Assembly (NCBI RefSeq): GCF_900476045.1
Contig: NZ_LS483440.1
Coordinates: 372,001 to 436,000, forward strand
Origin: Gemella morbillorum
Lineage (GTDB): Bacteria; Bacillota; Bacilli; Staphylococcales; Gemellaceae
Direction of reading: 5' to 3'
Length of the DNA stretch: 64,000 bases
The position numbers and the translations under genes were made by a program. The notes under the pieces were generated by a model. The model did no database searches and was not told the origin of the DNA. It worked only from the letters and a program-made list of their open reading frames with translations. Shown here piece after piece: positions 54,806-63,788 of this stretch (position 1 is its first letter; each line of letters opens with the position of its first letter).

Positions 54806-56875
54806 ATGGGGAAAATAAATATATTATCTGCAGAATTATCTAATAAGATAGCAGCAGGAGAAGTGGTAGAACGACCAGCTTCTGTTGTTAAAGAATTAGT
54901 AGAAAATTCGCTTGATGCGGGTAGTACAAATATAAAAATTATAATAAAAGAATTCGGGATAGAACAAATTAGGATTATAGATAATGGAAGTGGGATATCA
55001 AATGACGATCTCGAACGCGCTTTTTTAAGACATGCGACAAGTAAGATAAGAGAGGATTATGATTTATTTCATATAAAAACACTTGGTTTTCGTGGTGAAG
55101 CCTTGGCAAGTATTTCCTCTGTTAGTCGTGTGACTATTAAGAGTTGTGCTGGCGAAGCTCAAGGAAAGATGCTGGTACTAGAAGCGGGAAAAGTCACTAG
55201 CGAGGAGTATTACGCTCCGATAAAAGGAACAGACCTTAGCGTAGAAAATTTATTTTATAATACACCAGCACGTCTAAAATACTTGCGTAATGCACATACA
55301 GAACAGGCTAATATAACAAATGTTATTTACAAATTTGCTTTATCTTATCCTAATGTCTCATTTGAGTTGCATGTAGATGATAAAATAACATTTAAAACTT
55401 ATGGTGATGGTGATGTTCATAAAATATTATCGAAAATATATAATATGAGTGTTGCTCGAAATATGATTAGTTTTTCTGGTAATAACGATGATTATAAAGT
55501 TTATGGTTATATTTCTGTGCCAGATGAAACACGTGCTAGTAAAAACTATATTAATATTTTTATAAACGGTCGTTATATTCGAAATTATATAATTCAGAAT
55601 TCTATTATAGATGCCTATGGAACATTACTTATGAAAAATCGCTATCCTCTTTGTGTAATTAATATCGATATGGATCCAATCTTGTTAGATGTTAATGTTC
55701 ATCCGACAAAGCAAGAAGTAAGATTATCAAAAGAAGCAGAGTTAATTTCACTTATAAAAGGAGTAATTTCGGAAAGGTTAGCTAATTATACATATATTCC
55801 TCAAGGGATGAATAATGTACTACCTAAAAAAGAAAAAGCAAATATAGAGAAATTTAATTTTTTAGATGAACTTGACAATAAATTTGGAATGCAGACTGAA
55901 GAAAATAATACATCTCTTTTTAATAAAGGACAAAATGAGGCTAATTTTGTAAAAGAAGATGACCTTGTTTTTGGAGAAGATAATGATATTCACAAGTTAC
56001 AGGAAGAACTAAATTCAAATAATGAAAGCCATATAAGACGACAACAAACAGAAATTAGTGGTATGGAGAGTAGCTTACCAGATTTAAGTTATACAGCACG
56101 TCCACGTGAAAATTATAATAAGTATGGTGATAAACCAACGAAAAAAGAAATTGAAAACTTTATGAATTTCTCAAAGAGAGAAGAAATTGGAGAGGCGACT
56201 AAAGAGGAAATCTCTAATACAATAGTAAAAGATAATAGCCACTTTGATGAAATAAAAAATTTAAAAATTATTCAGGATGAAAGTATGGAAGTCAAGACTT
56301 TACCAGATTTAAAAGTTCTTGCTCAAATATTTAAAACATATATTTTATCAGAGGCTGATAATAAACTTTATCTTATAGATCAACATGCGGCAGCAGAACG
56401 TTATAATTATGAGAAGCTTCAACGAGATTTTATAGATAGAAAGAACTATAAAAAACAAATGCTTATACCGATGACGTTTGATTTTTCAATAGAAGAAGCA
56501 GCAGAAATTAGAAATAATTTTGAGAAATTTACAGAACTAGGCATTGACTTTGAAGAATTTGGCGATAATTCTTATGTCGTCCGAGAATTTCCAGGTTGGA
56601 TAGAAGAAGACGAAGAAGAAATGATTAAAATTATTGTTGAGAAAGTTTTAAATAACAATAAAATTACTTTTAATGAACTACGAAACGATGCAATAGCGAT
56701 GGCTAGCTGTAAAATGTCAATAAAAGCTAATCAAATTTTAAGTGAAGTAGAGATGAACAAAGTAATTAGTGATCTTTACAAATGCAAAAATCCATTTACA
56801 TGTCCGCATGGGCGACCAATTATAACAAAAATGGAGAAAAAAGATTTAGAAAAAATGTTTAAACGTATAGTGTAG
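54806..56875 (+). CDS. mutL: DNA mismatch repair protein MutL
   Basis: 689 residues. GHKL ATPase N-terminus: IAAGEVVERPASVVKELVENSLDAGS near 12-37, DNGSGI near 60, TLGFRGEALASISSV near 92 and LFYNTPARLKYL near 145. The C-terminal dimerisation domain carries the endonuclease motif DQHAAAERYNYE near 525 (DQHAx2Ex4E) and CPHGRP near 672, so this is a latent-nicking MutL as expected where MutH is absent. Confidence 0.97.
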   Translation: MGKINILSAELSNKIAAGEVVERPASVVKELVENSLDAGSTNIKIIIKEFGIEQIRIIDNGSGISNDDLERAFLRHATSKIREDYDLFHIKTLGFRGEALASISSVSRVTIKSCAGEAQGKMLVLEAGKVTSEEYYAPIKGTDLSVENLFYNTPARLKYLRNAHTEQANITNVIYKFALSYPNVSFELHVDDKITFKTYGDGDVHKILSKIYNMSVARNMISFSGNNDDYKVYGYISVPDETRASKNYINIFINGRYIRNYIIQNSIIDAYGTLLMKNRYPLCVINIDMDPILLDVNVHPTKQEVRLSKEAELISLIKGVISERLANYTYIPQGMNNVLPKKEKANIEKFNFLDELDNKFGMQTEENNTSLFNKGQNEANFVKEDDLVFGEDNDIHKLQEELNSNNESHIRRQQTEISGMESSLPDLSYTARPRENYNKYGDKPTKKEIENFMNFSKREEIGEATKEEISNTIVKDNSHFDEIKNLKIIQDESMEVKTLPDLKVLAQIFKTYILSEADNKLYLIDQHAAAERYNYEKLQRDFIDRKNYKKQMLIPMTFDFSIEEAAEIRNNFEKFTELGIDFEEFGDNSYVVREFPGWIEEDEEEMIKIIVEKVLNNNKITFNELRNDAIAMASCKMSIKANQILSEVEMNKVISDLYKCKNPFTCPHGRPIITKMEKKDLEKMFKRIV

Positions 56876-56883
56876 GAGGTAAA

Positions 56884-57786
56884 ATGGAAAAGATACCTTT
56901 AATAGCAATAGTTGGACCAACAGCTGTGGGGAAGACGGCGTTAAGCATTGAACTAGCAAAAAAGTTTAATTGTGAAATTATTTCAATAGATAGTGTTCAA
57001 ATTTATAAAAAATTTGATATAGGTTCTGCCAAAGTAACCAAAGAAGAAATGGATGGAGTAGTCCATTATTTAATTGATGAATTAGAGCCAACAGTTACTT
57101 GTTCGGTTTATGACTTTCAAAAAATGGCGCGTAGCTTGATTGATGATATTCATAAACGAGGGAAAATACCATTGCTAATTGGTGGAACGGGTTTTTATAT
57201 GAATGCAGTGCTTAATAATTATGAGTTTACTGATTTGAAAGAAAAGACTTATGATGTTGATGTAGATATGGCGAGAGACTATTTAAAGAGAAACTATCCA
57301 GATACTTATAATAGTATTGATTTAGATAATCATCGCCGAGTTATTAATGCTTATAATTATGTAGTAAATGAAAATAAATCGGTGACAACTAATAATAATG
57401 GAGATACTATTCTTGAGAAGTATAATCCATATTTAATAGTTTTAAATACAGACCGTGAAATTCTTTATAAAAGAATTAATAAACGCGTTGAACTAATGTT
57501 TGAACAAGGTTTTGAACGAGAGGTTAAAGAAATAATTGCAGAGTATGGTAAAGACTTACAACCACTTGGAGCAATAGGTTATAAAGAAATGATACCCTAT
57601 TTTGAAGGTTTAGTTTCTAAGGAAAATACTATCAATGCCATTTCTCAAAATTCAAGGCGATATGCAAAACGTCAACTTACATGGTTCAGAAATAAGATGA
57701 ATGGAGTTTGGTACGATAGTCAGAATTCAGACTTATTAACGAAAGTAGAAAAAGATATAAAGAACTTTTTAAAATATAATAACTAG
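56884..57786 (+). CDS. miaA: tRNA dimethylallyltransferase
   Basis: 300 residues. P-loop GPTAVGKTALSIELA near 11, DSVQIYKKFDIGSAK near 37 (DSxQxY), GGTGFYMNAVL near 101, and the C-terminal QNSRRYAKRQLTWFRNK near 258. Adds isopentenyl to A37 of tRNAs reading UNN codons. 8 bases after mutL, with GGAGG overlapping the mutL stop region. Confidence 0.96.
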   Translation: MEKIPLIAIVGPTAVGKTALSIELAKKFNCEIISIDSVQIYKKFDIGSAKVTKEEMDGVVHYLIDELEPTVTCSVYDFQKMARSLIDDIHKRGKIPLLIGGTGFYMNAVLNNYEFTDLKEKTYDVDVDMARDYLKRNYPDTYNSIDLDNHRRVINAYNYVVNENKSVTTNNNGDTILEKYNPYLIVLNTDREILYKRINKRVELMFEQGFEREVKEIIAEYGKDLQPLGAIGYKEMIPYFEGLVSKENTINAISQNSRRYAKRQLTWFRNKMNGVWYDSQNSDLLTKVEKDIKNFLKYNN

Positions 57787-57884
57787 AAAGTTTAAGTAAA
57801 ATTTAATTATAGCTTTAACTTTGTATAAAGTATCATGTATATAATAAATATATAGAACTCAATAATATTTTTTTCATAATAAAT

Positions 57885-57918
57885 CGGGGCTCGTCAATTT
57901 GCGAGCCTTTCTTTTTTT
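57885..57918 (+). terminator. Terminator after the mutS-mutL-miaA operon
   Basis: GGCTCG (57888-57893) pairs with CGAGCC (57902-57907), followed by TTTCTTTTTTT. Confidence 0.85.
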
Positions 57919-58047
57919 ATAATGAATAGTCGTATAGAATAATTAATTATAATTTATTTACTAAGTATTTCTGATATAACTAGAGTTTTTGTTTTTTCTA
58001 TGCTAAACTATTAGTATTGTTAATTCTCAAAAAATCAGGAGGAGAAA

Positions 58048-59703
58048 ATGAGTTCGTTTAAATATATTAAGCCCAAGTTTTTTAGCGTTATGAAAAACTA
58101 TACAAGAGAGCAATTTATAAAAGATATTATCGCTGGATTAATAGTAGCTATTATAGCATTACCTTTATCGATTGCTTTGGCGATAGCATCAGGTGTTAAT
58201 CCAGAACAAGGGCTTTATACTGCGATTATTGCAGGTTTTTTTATTTCATTTTTAGGAGGAAGTAGGGTTCAGATAGGGGGACCAACAGCCGCTTTTGTTG
58301 TTATTATCTATGGAATTATAGCAGAGCACGGTATTCCAGGACTTATTATTGCTACTTTGTTAGCAGGAGTTATGTTAATTTTAATGGGATTATTCCACTT
58401 TGGTGATTTAATAAAATTTATTCCGAAAACTATAACTATTGGTTTTACATTAGGTATTGCTATAGGGATAGTAGTAGGTCAGATTAAAGATTTTTTAGGT
58501 CTTAATATGGGAGCTGTTCCTGCAGAATTTTTAACTAAATTAGTAGCATATAGTCACAATTTAGGTAGTATTAATTACATAACTTTGGCAATTGGTATTT
58601 TGGCATTATTAATTCAAATTTTTTGGCCAAAAGTATCAAAAAAAATACCTGGTTCTTTAGTAGCAATTATAGTTACAACGCTATTAGTAGCAATATTTAA
58701 ACTACCAGTCAAAACTATTGGGGATTTATATACTATTAAAGCAGGACTTCCAAGCTTTTCTATGCCTGTATTGTCATTCTCGTTAGTTCGTGAAATGATA
58801 TTACCAGCTTTCACAATTGCGATGTTAGCAGCTATAGAGTCTTTACTTTCTGCAGTAGTTTCTGATGGTATGATAGGAAGTAAACATAAATCCAATGCCG
58901 AACTAGTAGGTCAAGGTGTTGGGAATATTTTATCTGCGCTTTTTGGTGGAATCCCTGCAACCGGGGCTATAGCAAGAACGGCAGCGAATGTAAAAAATGG
59001 TGGAAGAACACCTGTTGCTGGGATGGTACATGCACTAACATTATTGTTGATTTTATTATTTTTAATGCCATATGCATCTTATATACCGATGAGTTGTCTA
59101 GCAGCTATTTTAATAATAGTTGGTTATAATATGAGTGGGTGGCGTACTTTTGTACGCATAATAAAAACTGCCCCAAAAAGTGATATAGCAGTTTTAATTA
59201 TTACTTTCTTATTAACATTATTCTTTGATTTAGTAATAGCTATAGAATTTGGTATGGTACTAGCAGCTTTCCTTTTCTTAAAAAGAATGTCAGATATAGC
59301 AGAAGTTCGACAATGGACATATATAGGGTCTTCAGAAGACGAAAAATTATCAGAGGATGTTGATTTGAAGTATGTTCCTAAAAATACTATAGTATATGAA
59401 GTTTTTGGAGCACTTTTCTTCGGCGCTGCTAACGTTTTTACTAGTTTTAAACATGAAGAAGGAAAGAATGTTTTAATTCTTAGAATGCGTAATGTCCCAG
59501 TAATGGATATTTCGGGGGTAGAGGCATTAGAAGAAATATTAGAAACTTGTAAAAAACGAAATTTAACACTTATTTTATCTCATGTTAATGAACAACCTTA
59601 TCACGCTATGGAAAAAGCTGGTTTTGTCGAAAAAATAGGTGCTGAAAATATTTGTGAAAATATAGATGCATCATTAGAAAGAGCAGAAAAGTTAGCGAAG
59701 TAA
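58048..59703 (+). CDS. SulP (SLC26) family anion transporter with STAS domain
   Basis: 551 residues. Membrane domain of about 14 helices starting FIKDIIAGLIVAIIALPLSIALAIASGVNPEQGLYTAIIAGF, with GGSRVQIGGPTAAFVVI near 73-89 and GGIPATGAIARTAANVKNGGRTPVAGM near 297-323. STAS domain (about 440-551) with VLILRMRNVPVMDISGVEALEEIL. Carries sulfate, bicarbonate or dicarboxylates; the substrate is not evident from the sequence. GGAGG SD. Confidence 0.92.
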   Translation: MSSFKYIKPKFFSVMKNYTREQFIKDIIAGLIVAIIALPLSIALAIASGVNPEQGLYTAIIAGFFISFLGGSRVQIGGPTAAFVVIIYGIIAEHGIPGLIIATLLAGVMLILMGLFHFGDLIKFIPKTITIGFTLGIAIGIVVGQIKDFLGLNMGAVPAEFLTKLVAYSHNLGSINYITLAIGILALLIQIFWPKVSKKIPGSLVAIIVTTLLVAIFKLPVKTIGDLYTIKAGLPSFSMPVLSFSLVREMILPAFTIAMLAAIESLLSAVVSDGMIGSKHKSNAELVGQGVGNILSALFGGIPATGAIARTAANVKNGGRTPVAGMVHALTLLLILLFLMPYASYIPMSCLAAILIIVGYNMSGWRTFVRIIKTAPKSDIAVLIITFLLTLFFDLVIAIEFGMVLAAFLFLKRMSDIAEVRQWTYIGSSEDEKLSEDVDLKYVPKNTIVYEVFGALFFGAANVFTSFKHEEGKNVLILRMRNVPVMDISGVEALEEILETCKKRNLTLILSHVNEQPYHAMEKAGFVEKIGAENICENIDASLERAEKLAK

Positions 59704-59870
59704 TACTTTAGCAGTTTCTAATGCAAGTTATATTATAAATTACTACAATATTTCTCAAATATATAATAACAGTAACGAATTCTATGATTTTTTCAGTAAG
59801 ATATTTTAGTAAAATTTAATTTTTTCTGTAAAAGCATTAAAAGTTTTTGGTTTACAATATATTCTATGGT

Positions 59871-59897
59871 AAAGCTCATCTTCTGATGAGCTTTTTA
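59871..59897 (+). terminator. Terminator downstream of the SulP gene
   Basis: Perfect AAAGCTCATC/GATGAGCTTT (59871-59880, 59885-59894) with TTCT loop and T run. It lies 170 bases after the stop, leaving a long 3' UTR. The interval 59704-59870 shows no ORF. Confidence 0.85.
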
Positions 59898-59982
59898 CTT
59901 TGTGTAAGTGTTACTTGCTAAAAAAATATTTATATAATTACAAAATGAAAACGTTATTTACTTTGTGAATATTTTGTGTTAC

Positions 59983-60014
59983 TATAATACTAGACAGCAA
60001 AAGTATAGCTGTCT
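59983..60014 (+). promoter_or_regulatory. tenA promoter -10 and downstream inverted repeat
   Basis: TATAAT at 59983-59988 is followed by AGACAGC-N9-GCTGTCT (59992-59998, 60008-60014), an inverted repeat covering the start point and 5' end of the transcript. It could be an operator or a protective 5' stem. No TPP riboswitch is present. Confidence 0.5.
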
Positions 60015-60045
60015 GTTAATTCTTGATTTTGGGGAGGAGTAGAAC

Positions 60046-60684
60046 TTGTTTATTGATGAAATTAAACCAAAAATTTCTCCATTGTGGGAGATGGGTTTTA
60101 ATACACCTTTTGTTCAGGAGCTAATTAAGGGGGATTTGTCGAGTGAAGCTTTCGAAAGATATTTACAGCAGGATAGTATATATTTGGAAAATTATGTAAA
60201 ACTATGCAAAATTGCTATGAGTAAAGCTAAGACTTATAAAGAGAGAGAAGTTATTCGTTCTCTTATAGAGTTTTCAAATGATACGGAGCTTCAGACTAGA
60301 TCGGAATCTTTAGATTCAGATAATATTACGGCATCAGAGACAGAAGTATTTCCTGAAACAGAAGAGTACGTCAATTATATAATGAGTTTTTCTCATGACA
60401 AGGATAACTATAAATTAATGATTGTACTTATGAACTGTATGTTGAGTTATGATTACATATTTACTATAGCTGCAGCTCGAATGAATAAATCTCAAAATAT
60501 ATATTATAGTTTTGTAGCAGATTATACTACTGAGAAATACAAAACTTTCTATAGGGGATGGATAGATTATATAAATGAGGCTTATCGAGATATTTCAGAT
60601 TATAACAAAAAAGAATTGATTAAAATATTTGAAGAAGCTAGTGGTTATGAATTACGATTTTGGGATAGAGTTTATATAGGATAA
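60046..60684 (+). CDS. tenA: TenA family aminopyrimidine aminohydrolase (thiaminase II)
   Basis: 212 residues from TTG 60046, supported by GGGGAGGAG upstream. TenA markers: LWEMGFNTPFVQELIKGDLSSEAFERYLQQDSIYL near 13-48, the active-site Cys in LMNCMLSYDYIF near 132 and the C-terminal acidic residue in GYELRFWDRVYIG near 200-212. TenA hydrolyses 4-amino-5-aminomethyl-2-methylpyrimidine to HMP, salvaging degraded thiamine. Unlinked to the TPP-controlled importer at 9.6-12.3 kb but probably in the same pathway. Confidence 0.9.
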   Translation: MFIDEIKPKISPLWEMGFNTPFVQELIKGDLSSEAFERYLQQDSIYLENYVKLCKIAMSKAKTYKEREVIRSLIEFSNDTELQTRSESLDSDNITASETEVFPETEEYVNYIMSFSHDKDNYKLMIVLMNCMLSYDYIFTIAAARMNKSQNIYYSFVADYTTEKYKTFYRGWIDYINEAYRDISDYNKKELIKIFEEASGYELRFWDRVYIG

Positions 60685-60711
60685 TCTAAAAAGTTATACA
60701 AGGAGTATCTT

Positions 60712-61428
60712 ATGGAAATTAATACAAAAATGTTTGATGGATATGCTGATAAATATGATCAGTGGTTTTTAACTAATAATAAAGTATTCGAAAGTGAGCT
60801 GAAATTACTTCATGCTTGTCTTAATCCGTTAAAAAAAGATAAAATTTTATCAGTTGGTTGCGGAAGTGGACTATTTGAGTCAGCTTTAAAAAGCGAATAT
60901 GGGATAAATGTAGAACATGGTTTGGAGCCCTCTACTGATATGGCAGAAATTGCTGAAAAGAGAGGTGTTAAGGTGGAAATAGGCGATGCTGAAACTACTC
61001 AACTAAAAGATGAAGAATATGATATTATCTATCTGAATGGTTGTTCAACTTATATCGCCGACCTGGGCAAAGCATATAAAAATTGCTATAATGCATTGAA
61101 AAAAGGGGGACATCTTATTCTTTTAGATGTTCCAGTAGAAAGTGCATATGGAATATTATATAGCTTTGCAAATTATGCTGATGGTTATGATGAAAAACTT
61201 TTTTCAAGACTTGCACCAGCACTTCCATATCCTATTGAGCTAGTGAAGTCAGGAATATTTCACTCTCCACTAGAGAAGTTAAATATTGTAAGAGACGAGC
61301 TTATGATGAAAAATATTCGTTTTATGCAAACACTAGTTGCTCATCCAATTTATACAAACGATAGCGTAGAAGAACCAATCGAAGGTTACGATAAAGGTGG
61401 GTATGTTGCGCTAATTGCAGAAAAATAA
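60712..61428 (+). CDS. Class I SAM-dependent methyltransferase
   Basis: 238 residues. Starts FDGYADKYDQWFLTNNKVFESEL (common in small-molecule methyltransferases); SAM motif ILSVGCGSGLFESAL near 45, VEHGLEPSTDMAEIAEKRG near 66, GDAETTQLKDEEYDIIYLNGCSTY near 86. The substrate is unknown. AAGGAG SD, 27 bases after tenA, likely cotranscribed. Confidence 0.85.
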   Translation: MEINTKMFDGYADKYDQWFLTNNKVFESELKLLHACLNPLKKDKILSVGCGSGLFESALKSEYGINVEHGLEPSTDMAEIAEKRGVKVEIGDAETTQLKDEEYDIIYLNGCSTYIADLGKAYKNCYNALKKGGHLILLDVPVESAYGILYSFANYADGYDEKLFSRLAPALPYPIELVKSGIFHSPLEKLNIVRDELMMKNIRFMQTLVAHPIYTNDSVEEPIEGYDKGGYVALIAEK

Positions 61429-61454
61429 AATCAATTTAAATAAATAAAAATTAT

Positions 61455-61510
61455 AAAGGCTTTTGGCATTCACACATTTATATGTTGAATGTCAGAGGCC
61501 TTTTATATTT
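61455..61510 (+). terminator. Terminator after the tenA-methyltransferase unit
   Basis: An 18-bp stem with AAAGGCTTTTGGCATTCA (61455-61472) and TGAATGTCAGAGGCCTTT (61486-61503; G-U pairs), followed by TATATTT. Confidence 0.85.
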
Positions 61511-61580
61511 TAGTTAATAAATTTAGGTAAATATTCAGCTCTTATATATACAAATTTTAAAAAAATATTAGTAAAAATTA

Positions 61581-61629
61581 TTGACTAATTCTGAATATAA
61601 TGTTAATATATAGTAAAATGATTTTACTA
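61581..61629 (+). promoter_or_regulatory. Promoter and operator-like inverted repeat of the marR operon
   Basis: TTGACT (61581-61586), 17 bases, TAATAT (61604-61609) with extended -10 TG at 61601. A perfect inverted repeat TAGTAAAA-TGA-TTTTACTA (61611-61629) covers the predicted start point; it fits an operator for the MarR protein encoded downstream (inference). Confidence 0.7.
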
Positions 61630-61649
61630 ATGTAATGGTGGTGGAAATT

Positions 61650-62606
61650 ATGAAGGCTATTAAAGTTTTTGAAAAAGGAGCCTCAAATGTATTAAAAATT
61701 GTAGAAGTAGATAAACCAGAATTAAAAGAAGGTTGGTCATTAGTTAAGGTAAAAGGTTTTGGGATAAATCGTTCAGAAATATTCACTAGAAAAGGATATT
61801 CTCCTGATGTAGTTTTTCCTAGAATTTTGGGAATAGAATGTGTTGGAATTATTGAGGAGTCTACTGATGAAAAGAATCTTCCTGTGGGAAGCAAGGTTGT
61901 TTCTATAATGGGAGAGATGGGGCGAGCTTATGATGGTTCTTATGCGTAGTATGTGTTGCTTCCTAACAATCAAATTTATAAGGTAAACTCTAATCTTTCT
62001 TGGAGTGATTTTGCAGCAATACCTAAAACCTACTACACGGCATTTGGTTCGTTGAAGAATCTAAATATAAATAAAGATGATAAAGTATTAGTTCGCGGCG
62101 CTACTAGTGGCGTAGGTGAAGCATTTGCAAAGTTATTAAAAGCTAAATATCCTAGTATATATTTAACAGGTAGTACGAGAAAGGAAAATAAAATAACCAA
62201 GCTAAAATCTTATGGCTATGATGAAGTAATTTTAGACAAGGATGATATATTAGATACTAATCAGAGTTTTGATAAAATTCTTGAATTAGTGGGACCTGCG
62301 GTAATCAAAGACTTAATTAGTCATTTGAATGAATTCGGAATAATTTGTAATACTGGTTTGCTAGGAGAAAGTTGGTATTTGGAAGAATTTGACCCTACAA
62401 TGGAACTAAAAAATAATATTTATCTTACAGCTTTTTATTCAGGTGGAGTTAATGAAGATAAACTTAACGAAATGTTTACATATATAAAAGAACATAAAGT
62501 AGAAATTAAACCAGAAAAAATATTTAACTTAGCTGAGATTGTTAAAGCTCATGATTATTTAGAAAACAATGAAAGTTTTGGAAAGGTGGTAGTTGTTAAT
62601 GATTAA
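61650..62606 (+). pseudogene. Quinone oxidoreductase/zinc-type alcohol dehydrogenase-like gene with in-frame TAG
   Basis: From ATG 61650 (MKAIKVFEKGASNVLKIVEV) the MDR-family sequence runs to GSYA, then TAG at codon 100 (61947-61949), then in the same frame YVLLPNNQIYKVNSNLSWSDFAAIPKTYYTAFGSL, the nucleotide loop VRGATSGVGEAFAKLL and the rest to 62606. In this family the position is normally GSYAEYV, so GAG or GAA to TAG is a one-base nonsense change. Otherwise intact, 318 codons. Enzymes of this type reduce quinones or enones with NADPH. Confidence 0.88.
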
Positions 62607-63054
62607 CACATTGGAAAATGCGAAAATGTTTACTAGAAGAAAAGATGAAAATAACTCACTTTATGAATGTTATGCGAGGAAAAATGGATTACAAGGGAAA
62701 TCTCTCTTAATTTTGATGTGGTTATATTATAATCCAAATGGTATTATTCAAAATAAAATTTGTGAACATACCTACTCTACAAAGCAAGTCGTTAATGCGA
62801 CAATAAAATCATTTGAGAAAAAAGGATATATATTTTTTGAAGAAAATATAGAAGATAGAAGAGCTAAGAAAGTAAAACTAACGGAAGAAGGTCGTACTTA
62901 TGCAGCGAAAATACTCGATCCATTGGAGGAAGTGGAAGTTGAAGCAATGAGCAAATTAACAGAAGAGCAACAGAAACAATTTACAGAATTATTTACAATT
63001 TTCAACAGTTACTTTAAAGAAAATATGGAACAATTAATGAAGGGAAATGATTAA
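62599..63054 (+). CDS. MarR family transcriptional regulator
   Basis: 151 residues from ATG 62599, overlapping the oxidoreductase stop (AATGATTAA). Winged helix: GKSLLILMWLYYNPNGIIQNKICEHTYSTKQVVNATIKSFEKKGYIFFEENIEDRRAKKVKLTEEG, with the wing Asp-Arg-Arg typical of MarR. Probably regulates its own operon through the inverted repeat at 61611. The ATPase gene starts 2 bases after the stop. Confidence 0.9.
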   Translation: MINTLENAKMFTRRKDENNSLYECYARKNGLQGKSLLILMWLYYNPNGIIQNKICEHTYSTKQVVNATIKSFEKKGYIFFEENIEDRRAKKVKLTEEGRTYAAKILDPLEEVEVEAMSKLTEEQQKQFTELFTIFNSYFKENMEQLMKGND

Positions 63055-63056
63055 TC

Positions 63057-63788
63057 ATGATAAACTATAAAAATGTATCACTATGCTGCTCCACAAATGG
63101 TTTAATACTTGATGGTTTAAGCTTTGAAATACAAGAAGGAGAATTTTTTGTCCTTGTAGGACCAAGTGGTAGTGGGAAAACAACAACTTTAAAATTAATA
63201 AATAGGTTAATAGAGCAAACTGATGGAGATATTTATTTTGAAGATAAGAGATTAAAAGACTATGATTTAAGAGAATTAAGACTTAAAACTGGGTATGTTC
63301 TCCAACAAATTGCATTATTTCCGAATCTTACGGTTTCAGAAAATATTGCATTAATTCCAGAAATGAAAAATTTTGATAAAAAAGAAATTAAAGAAAAAAC
63401 AGAGGATTTATTGAAAAAAGTGGGGCTAGATCCTAAACATTATATGAATCGACTTCCAAAGGAACTATCAGGAGGAGAAAAACAGCGTGTAGGAATATTG
63501 CGTGCGATAATTGCTAATCCTAAAATTTTACTGATGGATGAACCATTTTCTGCATTAGATCCTATTAGTAAAGTTCAATTACAAGATTTAATAAAAACTT
63601 TGCATAATGAATATAAAATGACAACAGTTTTTGTTACTCACGATATGGATGAAGCTTTAAAACTTGCTGATAGAATTTGTATTTTGCAAGATGGTAAAGT
63701 TGTTCAAATTGCCACACCAAAAGAGATGCAAGATAATCCGGCTAATGATTTTGTTCGTGAATTTTTCAAAGTAAAGGGGTGTAATTAA
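63057..63788 (+). CDS. ABC transporter ATP-binding protein, osmoprotectant (OpuC/EgtV-like) type
   Basis: 243 residues. Walker [19 protein letters not shown] near 34, Q-loop [15 protein letters not shown] near 80, signature [14 protein letters not shown] near 137, Walker [17 protein letters not shown] near 157 and H-loop VTHDMDEA near 195. The [15 protein letters not shown] segment is characteristic of quaternary-amine/OpuCA-like ATPases, but the C-terminal CBS domains of OpuCA are missing, as in the pneumococcal ergothioneine transporter ATPase. Substrate open. Overlaps the permease start by one base (TAATG). Confidence 0.88.
   Translation: MINYKNVSLCCSTNGLILDGLSFEIQEGEFFVLVGPSGSGKTTTLKLINRLIEQTDGDIYFEDKRLKDYDLRELRLKTGYVLQQIALFPNLTVSENIALIPEMKNFDKKEIKEKTEDLLKKVGLDPKHYMNRLPKELSGGEKQRVGILRAIIANPKILLMDEPFSALDPISKVQLQDLIKTLHNEYKMTTVFVTHDMDEALKLADRICILQDGKVVQIATPKEMQDNPANDFVREFFKVKGCN

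Noticed and set aside
15765-60012. Shared 11-mer AGTATAGCTGT near the sensor operon (15765) and tenA (60002)
   Set aside because: A single short AT-rich match in unrelated contexts is expected by chance; no common regulator is indicated.
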